Positions 1-7,849 of a DNA stretch of 64,000 nt are shown piece after piece. Within the stretch, counting starts at the first letter, position 1. Each line of letters opens with the position of its first letter. Location of the stretch: contig CAJTXR010000001.1 of the NCBI GenBank assembly GCA_910584005.1, forward strand, positions 430,927-494,926, given 5' to 3'. Both the position numbers and the translations under genes were made by a program. Source of the stretch: an uncultured Anaeroplasmataceae bacterium (lineage in GTDB: Bacteria > Bacillota_I > Bacilli_A > Acholeplasmatales > Anaeroplasmataceae). The notes below the pieces were generated by a model. That model was not told the origin of the DNA. It did no database searches and saw only the letters and a list, made by a program, of their open reading frames with translations.

Positions 1-35
1 CGCATCATTTGATTGAGTTCTTGATTTCTTCCCAT
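1..35 (-). CDS. N-terminal fragment of a putative TetR-family regulator (cut by left edge)
   Basis: An ATG at 35 reads left off the window and gives only 11 complete codons (MGRNQELNQMM). A purine-rich AAAAGGAAAGG stretch precedes it at ribosome-binding distance. The short basic/polar start resembles the N-terminal arm of TetR-family repressors, and an 18 bp palindrome of TetR-operator character lies just upstream at 51-68, as expected for an autoregulated repressor. The visible part is too short to prove the family; the assignment is inference from start, arm composition and operator. Confidence 0.35.
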   Translation of the reverse strand, partial: MGRNQELNQMM

Positions 36-50
36 AAGCCTTTCCTTTTC

Positions 51-68
51 AATGAATATTTATTCATT
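51..68. promoter_or_regulatory. Palindromic operator-like site AATGAATA-TT-TATTCATT
   Basis: Perfect inverted repeat with 8 bp arms and a 2 bp centre. It sits 16 bp upstream of the truncated minus-strand gene and downstream (in the other direction) of the 154-585 gene terminator. TGAATA/TATTCA half-sites are common in TetR-family operators. It could equally be a simple AT-rich palindrome; no binding is shown. Confidence 0.4.
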
Positions 69-134
69 CAAATGTTATTTTAATTATATCTTATTTATAT
101 AAAAATAACAAGGTTTATTTTCATTACTTATCCA

Positions 135-164
135 AAAATAAAAAAAAATAGGATTAATTCCTAT
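135..164 (-). terminator. Intrinsic terminator of the 154-585 gene, stop codon in the loop
   Basis: On the minus strand ATAGGA and TCCTAT (148-153/159-164) form a 6 bp stem around a 5 nt loop that contains the TAA stop of the upstream gene, followed by a run of seven U and further U-rich sequence. Confidence 0.6.
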
Positions 165-585
165 CTTTTAGCATCCGATTTAATATGCCCATAAGTGCAG
201 ATAAATTTTCTGCCTCTGTTTTTGCTAGCTCATGCATGAGATTGTATACTTCCCATTCTTTTTTTTCCATAGCCAAATCCGCTATTTTTTTTGCCAGTTC
301 CACATCTTCTTCTGCTCGAACAAGTACATTATTTAAATTTAAACGAATATCCTCTTTCATTCCAAAGGCCTCCATTAGCATTGCCTCAAAATTTAATTTT
401 GAATAAGCAATACTTTCTAAAGCTAAGGAAAGCTCCATATGTCCTAATCGTTTTAATTCCATTGCACATACCTTTATGTATGCCGAACTATGTGTTTTAT
501 TATCTAGATAGGATTTGATTTCGTATTTTAAATCTTCATTCTTTGCTATTCCAAGTTCATGCATAGGATAGGTTTTGTTTTCCAT
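154..585 (-). CDS. Ferritin-like/rubrerythrin-type helical protein, degenerate
   Basis: A 143-residue all-helical protein. Two helix pairs with the spacing of a rubrerythrin four-helix bundle are visible (one pair ending ALESIAYSKLNFEAML, the second starting NVLVRAEEDVELAKKIADLA), but the ExxH iron ligands of active rubrerythrins are not evident, so a di-iron site may be lost. The start at 585 is chosen over 612 because GGGTGAT precedes it at the right distance, whereas nothing precedes the upstream ATG. It ends inside its own terminator hairpin. Function unknown; a role in peroxide or iron handling would only be inference from the fold. It could be an unrelated helical protein. Confidence 0.55.
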   Translation of the reverse strand: MENKTYPMHELGIAKNEDLKYEIKSYLDNKTHSSAYIKVCAMELKRLGHMELSLALESIAYSKLNFEAMLMEAFGMKEDIRLNLNNVLVRAEEDVELAKKIADLAMEKKEWEVYNLMHELAKTEAENLSALMGILNRMLKDRN

Positions 586-624
586 GTTATCACCCAATCT
601 TAGTTTGAACATAAATTTTTACTT

Positions 625-1269
625 TTATGCAAGCAAAAAATCTTTTATTAACGAACAAACTACCTTAGAATGAACAATATTAAAATGATTATGATTGTCT
701 AATTGGATATAGCTTTTTCCTTTATTTTTTGTCATTTGAAAGAGCAGAAAGCCAGACTTTTCTTTAACCAAATAATCATCTTTCCCCCACAAAATCATTG
801 TTTCTGGTTCTATTGATTCAAATTCTTGATTCAATTTAGATACAATACCTACAAAACGAAAAACATGAAAGTAATTTTTCTTAGGAAGAATTTGCTTCAT
901 TCTAAGCTGCCCCTGTTTAGAAGAAGGATCTCTATGATAGTTTTTCAAATTTAAATATCGATATGCTGGTGCCAACAATACAAGTCGATGTACCTTTCTT
1001 TCTTTTTGTACATAACAAGCAATTAGTCCACCTAAAGAATATCCGATGACATCAATTTCTTCAAATTGGGATAAAGAATCGTATAAATCTAAGCTATACT
1101 TTTTTATATTTTCTGTAGTAAATTTTTCTTGATTTGTGCCATGTCCGGGTAAATCTGTACATAAAATTTTATCATAATAAGGCTTTAATTGATTATAAAT
1201 ATATGCGAAATCATTATGATTAGACAACAAACCATGAAAACAAAGTAAGGCTTTCAAAAAGACCACCAT
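625..1269 (-). CDS. Alpha/beta-hydrolase fold protein
   Basis: Serine hydrolase of the alpha/beta fold, about 215 residues. Visible are the oxyanion-hole region CFHGLLSN near the N-terminus, the nucleophile elbow GYSLGG (Ser), the acid in ILWGKDD, and a C-terminal His in LDNHNHF, so the triad looks complete. Substrate is unknown; small esterases, lipases and MhpC/YbfF-type hydrolases share this layout. The reading frame is open to a GTG at 1302, but that codon lies in the T-tract of the preceding gene's terminator. ATG at 1269 is used here; a TTG at 1257 preceded by GGTGGT would give the more typical start MKALLCFHG. No signal peptide, so probably cytoplasmic. Confidence 0.8.
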   Translation of the reverse strand: MVVFLKALLCFHGLLSNHNDFAYIYNQLKPYYDKILCTDLPGHGTNQEKFTTENIKKYSLDLYDSLSQFEEIDVIGYSLGGLIACYVQKERKVHRLVLLAPAYRYLNLKNYHRDPSSKQGQLRMKQILPKKNYFHVFRFVGIVSKLNQEFESIEPETMILWGKDDYLVKEKSGFLLFQMTKNKGKSYIQLDNHNHFNIVHSKVVCSLIKDFLLA

Positions 1270-1302
1270 AATATCATATGCATATATAGGCAAATCAGTC
1301 AC

Positions 1303-1332
1303 AAAAAAAACTCTACAAAATAATGTAGAGTT
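1303..1332 (-). terminator. Intrinsic terminator after the 1331-1765 gene
   Basis: AACTCTACA (1309-1317) pairs perfectly with TGTAGAGTT (1324-1332), 6 nt loop, followed on the minus strand by eight T residues. It abuts the stop codon of the upstream gene. Confidence 0.8.
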
Positions 1333-1765
1333 ATAAATATTTACGAATATCTAATGTCAATTGATGTTCAAGATTGATTAACCGTTTGGCAATACTTCTT
1401 GTTTCATCATCTGCTTTTTTATATTGATTTAGATATCGATTCAAAGATTTTACTCCCATATTACAACCATCTGTCATTAAATCAGCAATCGTTTGATCGG
1501 ATTTGTCCATGACCAATTTCATGTTTGTCTTCATTAAGGACATCCCTTTTACCACAGGATTTGGGTTTTTACCTTTATCCTGATATTTATGGAGTAAAGT
1601 TACAATTTCTGTTTGCAAGCGATCATGATCATCCTTACACTTATTTAAATCATATTTAAATTCTTCTGATTTAACATAATCAATAACATCTTCTATGGCT
1701 GAAACACCCATTTTAATACCTGAATCACATTCTCTTAATAACTTAATTGTATCATCTTCAATCAT
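1331..1765 (-). CDS. Conserved helical protein, DUF2383/ferritin-like type
   Basis: A 144-residue, strongly helical protein with no signal peptide or membrane segment. The layout of four long amphipathic helices with a central PNPVVKGM linker and a TDGCNMGVKSLNRYL segment matches small ferritin-like (DUF2383-type) proteins found in many anaerobic Bacillota; this is recognition by pattern, not by search. Function is not established for the family; a stress-related or metal-related role is a guess. The AAAAGGAGCTG ribosome-binding site supports the start. Transcribed alone, with its own terminator, divergent from uppS. Confidence 0.6.
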   Translation of the reverse strand: MIEDDTIKLLRECDSGIKMGVSAIEDVIDYVKSEEFKYDLNKCKDDHDRLQTEIVTLLHKYQDKGKNPNPVVKGMSLMKTNMKLVMDKSDQTIADLMTDGCNMGVKSLNRYLNQYKKADDETRSIAKRLINLEHQLTLDIRKYL

Positions 1766-1811
1766 ATTTTCAGCTCCTTTTTTATTAGTATTTCCTATTT
1801 TAAAGAAATTA

Positions 1812-1820
1812 TGATATACT
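1812..1820 (+). promoter_or_regulatory. Extended -10 promoter for uppS-ispH
   Basis: TGATATACT, an extended -10 element, about 31 bp upstream of the uppS start; the -35 region is poor. The same TGN-TATAAT-like pattern recurs upstream of many genes in this window. Confidence 0.5.
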
Positions 1821-1851
1821 AAAGAAAAGATGGAAAGGATGAGTATATTCT

Positions 1852-2577
1852 ATGAATATTGATCAAACAAATTTGCCTAAGCATATTGCAATTATATTAG
1901 ATGGAAATGGAAGATGGGCAAAAAAAAGATTTTTACCAAGAACAATGGGACACCGAAAGGGAGCTTTTAATATTCGAGATATTGCAGGAATATGCAATTC
2001 GCTTGGAATAGAATACTTGACAATGTTTTGCTTCTCAACAGAAAATTGGAAGCGACCTAAAGAGGAAGTAAAATATTTAATGGAAACGCCAATTCGTTAT
2101 TATAAGAAATATAAAGAAAAAATATGGAACTCAACAATGAAAATAAAATTTATTGGTAGAAGAGATCGAATATCTTCTACTTTGAAAGCTGTCATGGAGG
2201 AAATAGAGGAAAAAACGAAAGACCATACTGGATTGGTTTTAACTTTATGTGTAGATTATGGATCTTATGATGAATTGACCACTGCCATGAAAGAAATTGC
2301 CACTTTAGTAAAAGAAAATAAAATCGAAATTGAGGACATTACTCCTGCTTTAATTGAGGATCATTTATTTACAAAAGATTATCCAAAATTAGATTTATTA
2401 ATTCGGACAAGTGGAGAAATTCGGATCAGCAATTATTTATTGTGGCAATTAGGCTATGCAGAACTCTATTTTACAGATTGTTATTGGCCTGATTTTAATG
2501 AAAAGGAATTAGAAAAAGCCCTTCTTAGCTATCAATCTAGAAAAAGAAGATATGGGGGAATCAATGAAAATCAATAA
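1852..2577 (+). CDS. uppS: Isoprenyl transferase (undecaprenyl diphosphate synthase)
   Basis: Cis-prenyltransferase that condenses isopentenyl diphosphate onto farnesyl diphosphate to make the C55 carrier lipid for peptidoglycan. The 241 residues are family length. HIAIILDGNGRWA holds the catalytic Asp17 and the phosphate-binding GNGRWA; GHRKGA follows; the C-terminal RTSGEIRISNYLLWQ with YTDCYWPDF-like segment binds IPP. The family normally has Gln, Leu or Met after SGE; Ile here is a mild variant. A GGAAAGGA site precedes the start. ispH starts inside its 3' end, so supply and use of isoprenoid precursors are cotranscribed; dxs faces this pair. Confidence 0.95.
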   Translation: MNIDQTNLPKHIAIILDGNGRWAKKRFLPRTMGHRKGAFNIRDIAGICNSLGIEYLTMFCFSTENWKRPKEEVKYLMETPIRYYKKYKEKIWNSTMKIKFIGRRDRISSTLKAVMEEIEEKTKDHTGLVLTLCVDYGSYDELTTAMKEIATLVKENKIEIEDITPALIEDHLFTKDYPKLDLLIRTSGEIRISNYLLWQLGYAELYFTDCYWPDFNEKELEKALLSYQSRKRRYGGINENQ

Positions 2578-3427
2578 AATTACTCCACAAGGATATTGTG
2601 GAGGCGTAAAAATCGCTTTATCTATGGTGAATCAAGCTCTTCACGACCCTAAATACCCAAAGCCAATTTATTTACTTGGTTCCATTATACACAATCATCA
2701 TGTTATAAAAAAATTACAAGAACAAGGTGTGATTCTTTTAGAAGAGCCTGGAAAATCTAAGGGTGAGTTGCTTCAATCCATTTCTTCTGGCACAATTGTT
2801 CTTTCCGCTCATGGAAGTGCTCCTCAAATCTATCAATATGCTCAAAAACAGGGATTGACAATACTAGATACGACATGCAAAAATGTTTGTATTATTCATG
2901 ATAAAATAAAACACTATTTAAATGAGGGGTATACATGCTTCTATATTGGAACTAAAAATCATCCTGAATGTGAAGGAATTATAGGCATTTCTTCGGCAAT
3001 TCATTTGATTTCTAATGAAAATGATATACCTAATCTACCTTTTCAAACCAATAAAATTTATGTTACCAATCAAACAACATTATCTATATATGATACTCAA
3101 AAAATTTATGATGAGATAAAAAACAAATATCCTACTGCAATTTTAGACAATAAAATCTGTAACGCAACAACCATACGGCAAAAAGCATTATTTGAACAAG
3201 AACCCGTGGATTTATGCTTGGTTGTTGGAGATTCTTCTTCTTCTAATACAAAAAAGCTAGTCTTGGCAAGTCAGAAAGCTCAAATTCCTACTCTACTGAT
3301 TGATAGCGTGGATGACTTAAAAAAAATAGATCTTTCTCCTTTCAATTCAATCTCCATTACCTCTGGAGCTTCAACTCCAGAAGAAATTGTGGATGAAGTC
3401 ATAAAATATTTAAAAAGGGCAAACTAA
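2564..3427 (+). CDS. ispH: 4-hydroxy-3-methylbut-2-enyl diphosphate reductase
   Basis: Last enzyme of the MEP pathway, reducing HMBPP to IPP and DMAPP with a 4Fe-4S cluster. The three cluster cysteines are visible at about residues 12 (GYCGGVK), 105 (DTTCKNV) and 199 (NKICNATT); AHGSAP, NHPECEG and the SSSNTKKL segment match substrate-binding positions. 287 residues, normal length. The ATG at 2564 is preferred over 2552 because GGGGGA lies just upstream of it. It overlaps uppS by 14 bp, and its stop codon lies in the loop of a terminator shared with convergent dxs. Confidence 0.94.
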   Translation: MKINKITPQGYCGGVKIALSMVNQALHDPKYPKPIYLLGSIIHNHHVIKKLQEQGVILLEEPGKSKGELLQSISSGTIVLSAHGSAPQIYQYAQKQGLTILDTTCKNVCIIHDKIKHYLNEGYTCFYIGTKNHPECEGIIGISSAIHLISNENDIPNLPFQTNKIYVTNQTTLSIYDTQKIYDEIKNKYPTAILDNKICNATTIRQKALFEQEPVDLCLVVGDSSSSNTKKLVLASQKAQIPTLLIDSVDDLKKIDLSPFNSISITSGASTPEEIVDEVIKYLKRAN

Positions 3428-3439
3428 AGTTGCCCTTTT
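3413..3439. terminator. Bidirectional terminator shared by ispH and dxs, both stop codons in the loop
   Basis: Perfect 10 bp stem AAAAGGGCAA (3413-3422)/TTGCCCTTTT (3430-3439). The 7 nt loop holds the TAA of ispH (3425-3427) and, on the other strand, the TAG of dxs (3424-3426). A/T flanks give U-rich tails for transcripts from both directions. Confidence 0.85.
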
Positions 3440-5268
3440 ATTGCATTTAAAATATCTTCATCGGATAATCCATATTCATTTAATACTTCTTCAATTTTAC
3501 CATGTGGTAAAATTAAGTCTGGTTGGAATGAAATGGATTTTACCTTTATAGGAGAAGATTGCTGATTTGCATAATCCACAATCATTTGATATAAACTCCC
3601 ACTCCGAATAACCTGTTCTATCACAAGAAGAGTAGAAAATTTCGTAAAAGCTCTTTTAAGAAACGCTCTATCCAAGGGTCTAATGTATCTTGCATCCACT
3701 ACAGAAACATTTAAGTTATACTCCTGGACTAATTTTAAAATCCGAATTATATCTGGTCCATAGGAAATCACACATAAATGTTGTCCCTCTACTAAAGTTT
3801 CATATGAGGGATAAAGAATAGATGTATAATCTAAGGTATTAAAGTAAATATCAACTGTCTTTCTAGGATAGCGAATGACAATTGGACCATCATGTGTAAA
3901 GGCATAATTAAATATTCCAATTAAATCCTGGGGATCCTTTGGCATGGCAATCATCATATTTGGCATACTTTGGAACATAGAAATATCATATATTCCCTGA
4001 TGTGTAGGCCCATCTTCTCCTACAACACCTGCTCGGTCAATACCAATAATCACAGGTAAATTTTGTCTAGCAATATCGTTTAATATTTGATCATACGCTC
4101 TTTGTGAAAAAGTGGAATAGTATAGTAAGACAACTCGCTTTCCACATAATGCCATCCCAGCTGCCATATCAGCTGCATGTTCTTCTGCAATCCCCACATC
4201 ATAAAAATCGCTTGGATATAACTCTGCAAATTTTTGCATTTTGGCTCCAATTTTCATCGCTGGATTAACAACAAAGAAAGATTGTTCATTGCGTTTATGC
4301 AAAAGATAATTTGCTACAATTTCCGAATAGGAATGCTGATTTAATTTCGGTTCTTTTAAAGGCTTTCCGGTCTGAATATCAAAAGGTTCAACTCCATGAA
4401 AATCTCCTTCTTTATCTAATTCTGAAGGAAGATAACCTTTACCTTTTTGAGTCAAAATATGGATAAGTACAGGACCAGTATTTTTTTTCACTCGATTTAA
4501 AGCTTTAATACAAGATCGTAAATCGTTTCCTTTAATTGGTCCATAATAATCAAATCCCATATCTTCAAAAATATTATCCTGCTGAATTAACCCTTTAATT
4601 CCTCTTTTTAATTGATGAAAAAAGTTACAAATGAAGTTTGGAAAAATAAAGATTAAAAAGCGTTTTAATCCTCGCCAAAGTTTAGTTCCTCTAAGTCTTG
4701 ATAAGGCCTTTGACAATGCACCAACAGACTTTGATATACTCATTTTGTTATCATTTAAGATTATAATAGGAGATAATTTGTTTTGAGAACCCAAAAAATT
4801 AAGTCCTTCAAAGGCAACACCATTCATTATAGAGGAATCTCCAATCAAACTAACCACTTTATCCTCTGGCTGAGCGATAAGCATACCCGCCATTGCAGAA
4901 ATCGTGGTGGAGGAGTGACCAGATTCCCATATATCATATTTGGACTCCTTCTTGTTGATATATCCACTTAATCCTCCAAATTTCCTTAAAGATTGAAATT
5001 CTTTTGCCCGTCCTGTTAAAATTTTATGAACATAGGATTGATGACCTACATCAAATAAAAATTTATCTTTTTCAGGATCAAATACATAATACATTGCAAT
5101 TGTTATTTCTACAACACCTAAATTGCTACTCAAATGGCCTCCTGTTTTAGAAAGGCTTTCAATTAAAAAATTGCGAATTTGAGTTGCCAGCTCCTTCAAC
5201 TCTTTCATTGTCATATTCTTTATAAATGAGGGATCTTTTATTTCTAATAAGTCAATCAATTCTCTCAC
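3424..5268 (-). CDS. dxs: 1-deoxy-D-xylulose-5-phosphate synthase
   Basis: Thiamine-diphosphate enzyme that joins pyruvate and glyceraldehyde 3-phosphate, first step of the MEP pathway. 614 residues. N-terminal GHQSYVHKILTGR and the TPP region GDSSIMNGVAFEGLN...NDNKMSIS are clear, then the pyrimidine-binding domain with GIAEEHAADMAAGMA and the RAGVVGEDGPTHQG loop, and a C-terminal transketolase domain. The canonical GDG of the TPP motif is GDS here, which is unusual. Start is GTG at 5268; TTG three codons later has a better spaced GGTGAGAG and may be the real start. Faces ispH across a shared terminator. Confidence 0.93.
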   Translation of the reverse strand: MRELIDLLEIKDPSFIKNMTMKELKELATQIRNFLIESLSKTGGHLSSNLGVVEITIAMYYVFDPEKDKFLFDVGHQSYVHKILTGRAKEFQSLRKFGGLSGYINKKESKYDIWESGHSSTTISAMAGMLIAQPEDKVVSLIGDSSIMNGVAFEGLNFLGSQNKLSPIIILNDNKMSISKSVGALSKALSRLRGTKLWRGLKRFLIFIFPNFICNFFHQLKRGIKGLIQQDNIFEDMGFDYYGPIKGNDLRSCIKALNRVKKNTGPVLIHILTQKGKGYLPSELDKEGDFHGVEPFDIQTGKPLKEPKLNQHSYSEIVANYLLHKRNEQSFFVVNPAMKIGAKMQKFAELYPSDFYDVGIAEEHAADMAAGMALCGKRVVLLYYSTFSQRAYDQILNDIARQNLPVIIGIDRAGVVGEDGPTHQGIYDISMFQSMPNMMIAMPKDPQDLIGIFNYAFTHDGPIVIRYPRKTVDIYFNTLDYTSILYPSYETLVEGQHLCVISYGPDIIRILKLVQEYNLNVSVVDARYIRPLDRAFLKRAFTKFSTLLVIEQVIRSGSLYQMIVDYANQQSSPIKVKSISFQPDLILPHGKIEEVLNEYGLSDEDILNAIKGQL

Positions 5269-5293
5269 CCGATTCTACTAAACTCGTTCTTTT

Positions 5294-5322
5294 ATTATAC
5301 AACATTTCTTTTAAAAACACAA
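5294..5322 (-). promoter_or_regulatory. Promoter of dxs
   Basis: On the minus strand TTGTGT (5317-5322), a 17 bp spacer and TATAAT (5294-5299), 26 bp before the GTG start. Confidence 0.6.
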
Positions 5323-5399
5323 ATTGAAAAATGATTCCCTTTTTTTTCCATTATGAGTTTATGATAATGGGCAAAACTATTTTTGAAGGAAGTGAAAAA

Positions 5400-5582
5400 A
5401 TGAAAAATAAAATTACATGTAGACCTTGTAAAGAACAAAAGAATTGGGAAATCGAAAACCAATATGGTGAAGTATTAAATCAGCATTATTCTTCTAAACA
5501 AGAATGTGTTAGAGCAGGGGAAAAATTAGCCAATGAGTGTGGCTGTGAACTTTGTGTATGCAATGATACCGAAAATTGTTAG
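5400..5582 (+). CDS. Small Cys-rich DUF2188-like protein
   Basis: 60-residue protein starting at an ATG preceded by GAAGGAAGTG; a longer frame from 5331 lacks a site. The core pattern, a W-x-I-x-N-x-x-G-E strand followed by S-S-K-Q-E and G-E-K-L-A helix and a final strand, resembles DUF2188 mini-domains. It differs by holding eight cysteines (residues 7, 10, 36, 47, 49, 52, 54, 60), including CxC-xx-CxC near the end, which suggests metal binding (for example zinc or iron-sulfur) or redox buffering; this is inference. No signal peptide. Ends in a strong hairpin terminator; faces the DUF4349 lipoprotein gene. Confidence 0.65.
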   Translation: MKNKITCRPCKEQKNWEIENQYGEVLNQHYSSKQECVRAGEKLANECGCELCVCNDTENC

Positions 5583-5601
5583 TCGCAAGACCCATTAATA
5601 T

Positions 5602-5635
5602 AAAAACACTACCTCACAAGGTAGTGCTTTTTTTA
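5602..5635. terminator. Bidirectional terminator between the Cys-rich gene and the lipoprotein gene
   Basis: CACTACCT (5607-5614)/AGGTAGTG (5619-5626) with a CACA loop, followed by CTTTTTTTT on the plus strand and TTTTT on the minus strand, so it can serve both convergent genes. Confidence 0.85.
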
Positions 5636-5638
5636 CTT

Positions 5639-6442
5639 TTAATCTTCATTAATATTTTGATGCTCTTCTTTTTCTTTTTTTCTTTGAAGTCTTCGTTTTT
5701 TATTTCTTCTATCTATGAAAATCACTACTGTAACAATTCCCCCAATAATTACAATGAATGGAAGCAAATACAAAATCACTTGCCCAATTCCTAAAAAGAA
5801 ATTGCCTAAAAAAGAAAAATACTCACTTGTAAAACTAGGCTTTGATTTAGGACTTTGATAATAAATGGTAATTGTAGAGTAATTTAATAAATGATCATAA
5901 TAATTTAAATTCTTTTCTATGGTAGCAATCTCTGAATCAAGTTCAGATAGTTTAGACTGAATAGAAAGAATTTCTGTCATTGTCAATTCTTCCTTCGTTA
6001 ACAAAGATAAATATGCTTGCCTAGAAGCAATTAATACTTCCTTTCTTGCCTCTATCTCTGAATATTCAGTAGTAATATCTGTAGATTGAACACTTTTGGT
6101 GGAAGCATGCTCTCCTAATTCATCTATGAATTTTAAAAAGGAATTGAGCTGATTGGTTGGAACTTTGTAAACATATTTAGACTTTATTTCTTCATCTAAA
6201 GAGGACTCTATATATCCACTATATTTTTCCACCTCAGATGTAATCTTATTTTTAATTTCTTCACATTTTTTTGTTTCAAAAGTATATTCTACTGTATAGT
6301 AGACTTTTCTTGTAGTTTCAATTACAACCGAATGATCTGGTCCATTTGATCCATTAGAATCGGAATCAGAAGTACAAGAAATTAATAAAAAACTCAATAC
6401 AATTAGAAAAAAGGTAAAAGCAATTTTAAGTCTTTTTTTCAT
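5639..6442 (-). CDS. DUF4349-family lipoprotein
   Basis: 267-residue predicted lipoprotein. The start at 6442 has an excellent GGAGGAAAG site; the upstream part of the frame is discarded. Residues 1-22 are a lipoprotein signal ending in LLISC. A beta-rich domain precedes a coiled coil (roughly residues 115-185), the STITIYYQSP motif typical of DUF4349, then a single transmembrane helix near residue 215-245 and a highly basic cytoplasmic tail. Family function is unknown. Unusual is the double anchoring by lipid and by a C-terminal helix, which is known for DUF4349. Own extended -10 promoter upstream. Confidence 0.8.
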   Translation of the reverse strand: MKKRLKIAFTFFLIVLSFLLISCTSDSDSNGSNGPDHSVVIETTRKVYYTVEYTFETKKCEEIKNKITSEVEKYSGYIESSLDEEIKSKYVYKVPTNQLNSFLKFIDELGEHASTKSVQSTDITTEYSEIEARKEVLIASRQAYLSLLTKEELTMTEILSIQSKLSELDSEIATIEKNLNYYDHLLNYSTITIYYQSPKSKPSFTSEYFSFLGNFFLGIGQVILYLLPFIVIIGGIVTVVIFIDRRNKKRRLQRKKEKEEHQNINED

Positions 6443-6482
6443 AAAGTCTTTCCTCCATAGAATATTTATTCTTCTTTCTATT

Positions 6483-6491
6483 AGTATACCA
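6483..6491 (-). promoter_or_regulatory. Extended -10 promoter of the DUF4349 gene
   Basis: Minus-strand TGGTATACT about 40 bp upstream of the start; no convincing -35. Lies just downstream of the pyrE stop, so the lipoprotein gene is probably transcribed separately from the pyr operon. Confidence 0.5.
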
Positions 6492-6523
6492 TATTTTAAA
6501 TTAATATAAAACAAGAAAAAATT

Positions 6524-7162
6524 TTATTCCATCCAACTTGGATCATTTGGATTTTTTTGAAACTTTAAAATTTTTTGAATATCTTCCTTCGATATATAAT
6601 TTTCACTAGCAGCCACCTGGATTAATGTTTCAAAATTTGATAAAGAATAATTTAAAACATTCGCCTCTTTTAAACGGTCAAGTCCCTTCTGTAAATTATA
6701 AGTAAAAATAGAGGCAATTCCTAATACGTTCGCTTTCGCTTCTCTTAATACTTCTACTACCTCAATAGAAGATCCAGCAGTAGAAATCAAATCCTCTATG
6801 ACAACTACTTTTTTCCCAACTGGGACGACACCTTCAATTTGATTTCCTCTACCATGATCCTTTGCTCCACCTCGAACATAGCCCATTGGTAACTTTAAAA
6901 GATGTGAAACATAAGCAGCATGAGCAATACCAGCAGTAGAGGTTCCCATAATCACTTCCACATCTTTATAATAGGTTTGAATCAGTTGAACCAATCCTTC
7001 TTCTATGATATTTCTCGTATCTACATAGGATAATGTCAGCCTATTATCACAATAGATTGGGGATTTGATTCCAGAAGCCCAAGTAAATGGGTCATTTGGT
7101 TTTAAAAAAACAGCTTTAATCTTTAAAAGATTTTTTGCGACAACTTCTTCTAATTGTTTCAT
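6524..7162 (-). CDS. pyrE: Orotate phosphoribosyltransferase
   Basis: Converts orotate and PRPP to OMP, the penultimate UMP step. 212 residues with the PRPP-binding motif VVVIEDLISTAGS near residue 120 and the flexible-loop RGGAKDHGRGNQIEG segment. It starts immediately after the pyrF TAA, and GGAG inside the pyrF end serves as the ribosome-binding site. Last gene of the pyr operon. Confidence 0.95.
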   Translation of the reverse strand: MKQLEEVVAKNLLKIKAVFLKPNDPFTWASGIKSPIYCDNRLTLSYVDTRNIIEEGLVQLIQTYYKDVEVIMGTSTAGIAHAAYVSHLLKLPMGYVRGGAKDHGRGNQIEGVVPVGKKVVVIEDLISTAGSSIEVVEVLREAKANVLGIASIFTYNLQKGLDRLKEANVLNYSLSNFETLIQVAASENYISKEDIQKILKFQKNPNDPSWME

Positions 7163-7849
7163 TTAACAAAACTCCTTTACACAACGTTCGTAAGCAGCAA
7201 CAGGATCATCTGCAGACGTAATAGATCTACCAACAACAATATAAGTTGAACCAAGCATTCGAGCATCCTTAGGAGTAGCTACACGCTTCTGATCATGAGA
7301 AGAATTTTCAGCAAAACGTATTCCTGGTGTAACTGTAATGATTTGTAAATCCTTTAAAAGAGGAACCTCAAGAGCAGAACAAACAACCCCATCTAAGCCT
7401 GCAGATTTTGCATTGCTTGCATATTGATAAACGACCTCTTGAAGTGATAATGAGATACATAGTTCTTTTTCTAGAGTTTCTTGGGAAATAGAGGTTAACT
7501 GGGTAACAGCAATGAGTTTCGTATGTTTTCCTGCAGGGATACTATCTAATCCCCGTTTTGCTGCCTTCATCATTTCAATTCCGCCAGCAGCATGAACATT
7601 TGTCAATTCAACTTCCAATTCAGCAATATTCTTCATTGCTTTTTCAACTGTATTGGGAATGTCATGTAATTTTAAATCTAAAAAAATCTTACATCCCATT
7701 TGTTTTAATTGCTTGATAAGTTCTGGTCCTTCTTTATAGAATAATTCCATTCCTATTTTTAAAAATGGCATCGTAGAAAAAGGACTCAAAAAGGAAAATA
7801 ATTCTTCCTTACATTTAAAATCACATGCAATAATTACTTCTCTTTTCAT
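7163..7849 (-). CDS. pyrF: Orotidine 5'-phosphate decarboxylase
   Basis: Decarboxylates OMP to UMP. 228 residues, TIM barrel. Catalytic DLKLHDIPNT (the DxKxxD array), IACDF at the N-terminus, TPGIRF phosphate loop and the final VVGRSIT motif are all present, so an active group 1 enzyme is expected. It overlaps pyrD by 4 bp (ATGA) and abuts pyrE, consistent with translational coupling in the operon. Confidence 0.95.
   Translation of the reverse strand: MKREVIIACDFKCKEELFSFLSPFSTMPFLKIGMELFYKEGPELIKQLKQMGCKIFLDLKLHDIPNTVEKAMKNIAELEVELTNVHAAGGIEMMKAAKRGLDSIPAGKHTKLIAVTQLTSISQETLEKELCISLSLQEVVYQYASNAKSAGLDGVVCSALEVPLLKDLQIITVTPGIRFAENSSHDQKRVATPKDARMLGSTYIVVGRSITSADDPVAAYERCVKEFC

Noticed and set aside
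1270..1302. Upstream extension of the hydrolase frame from GTG at 1302
   Set aside because: It lies in the T-tract of the terminator of the preceding gene and has no ribosome-binding site.
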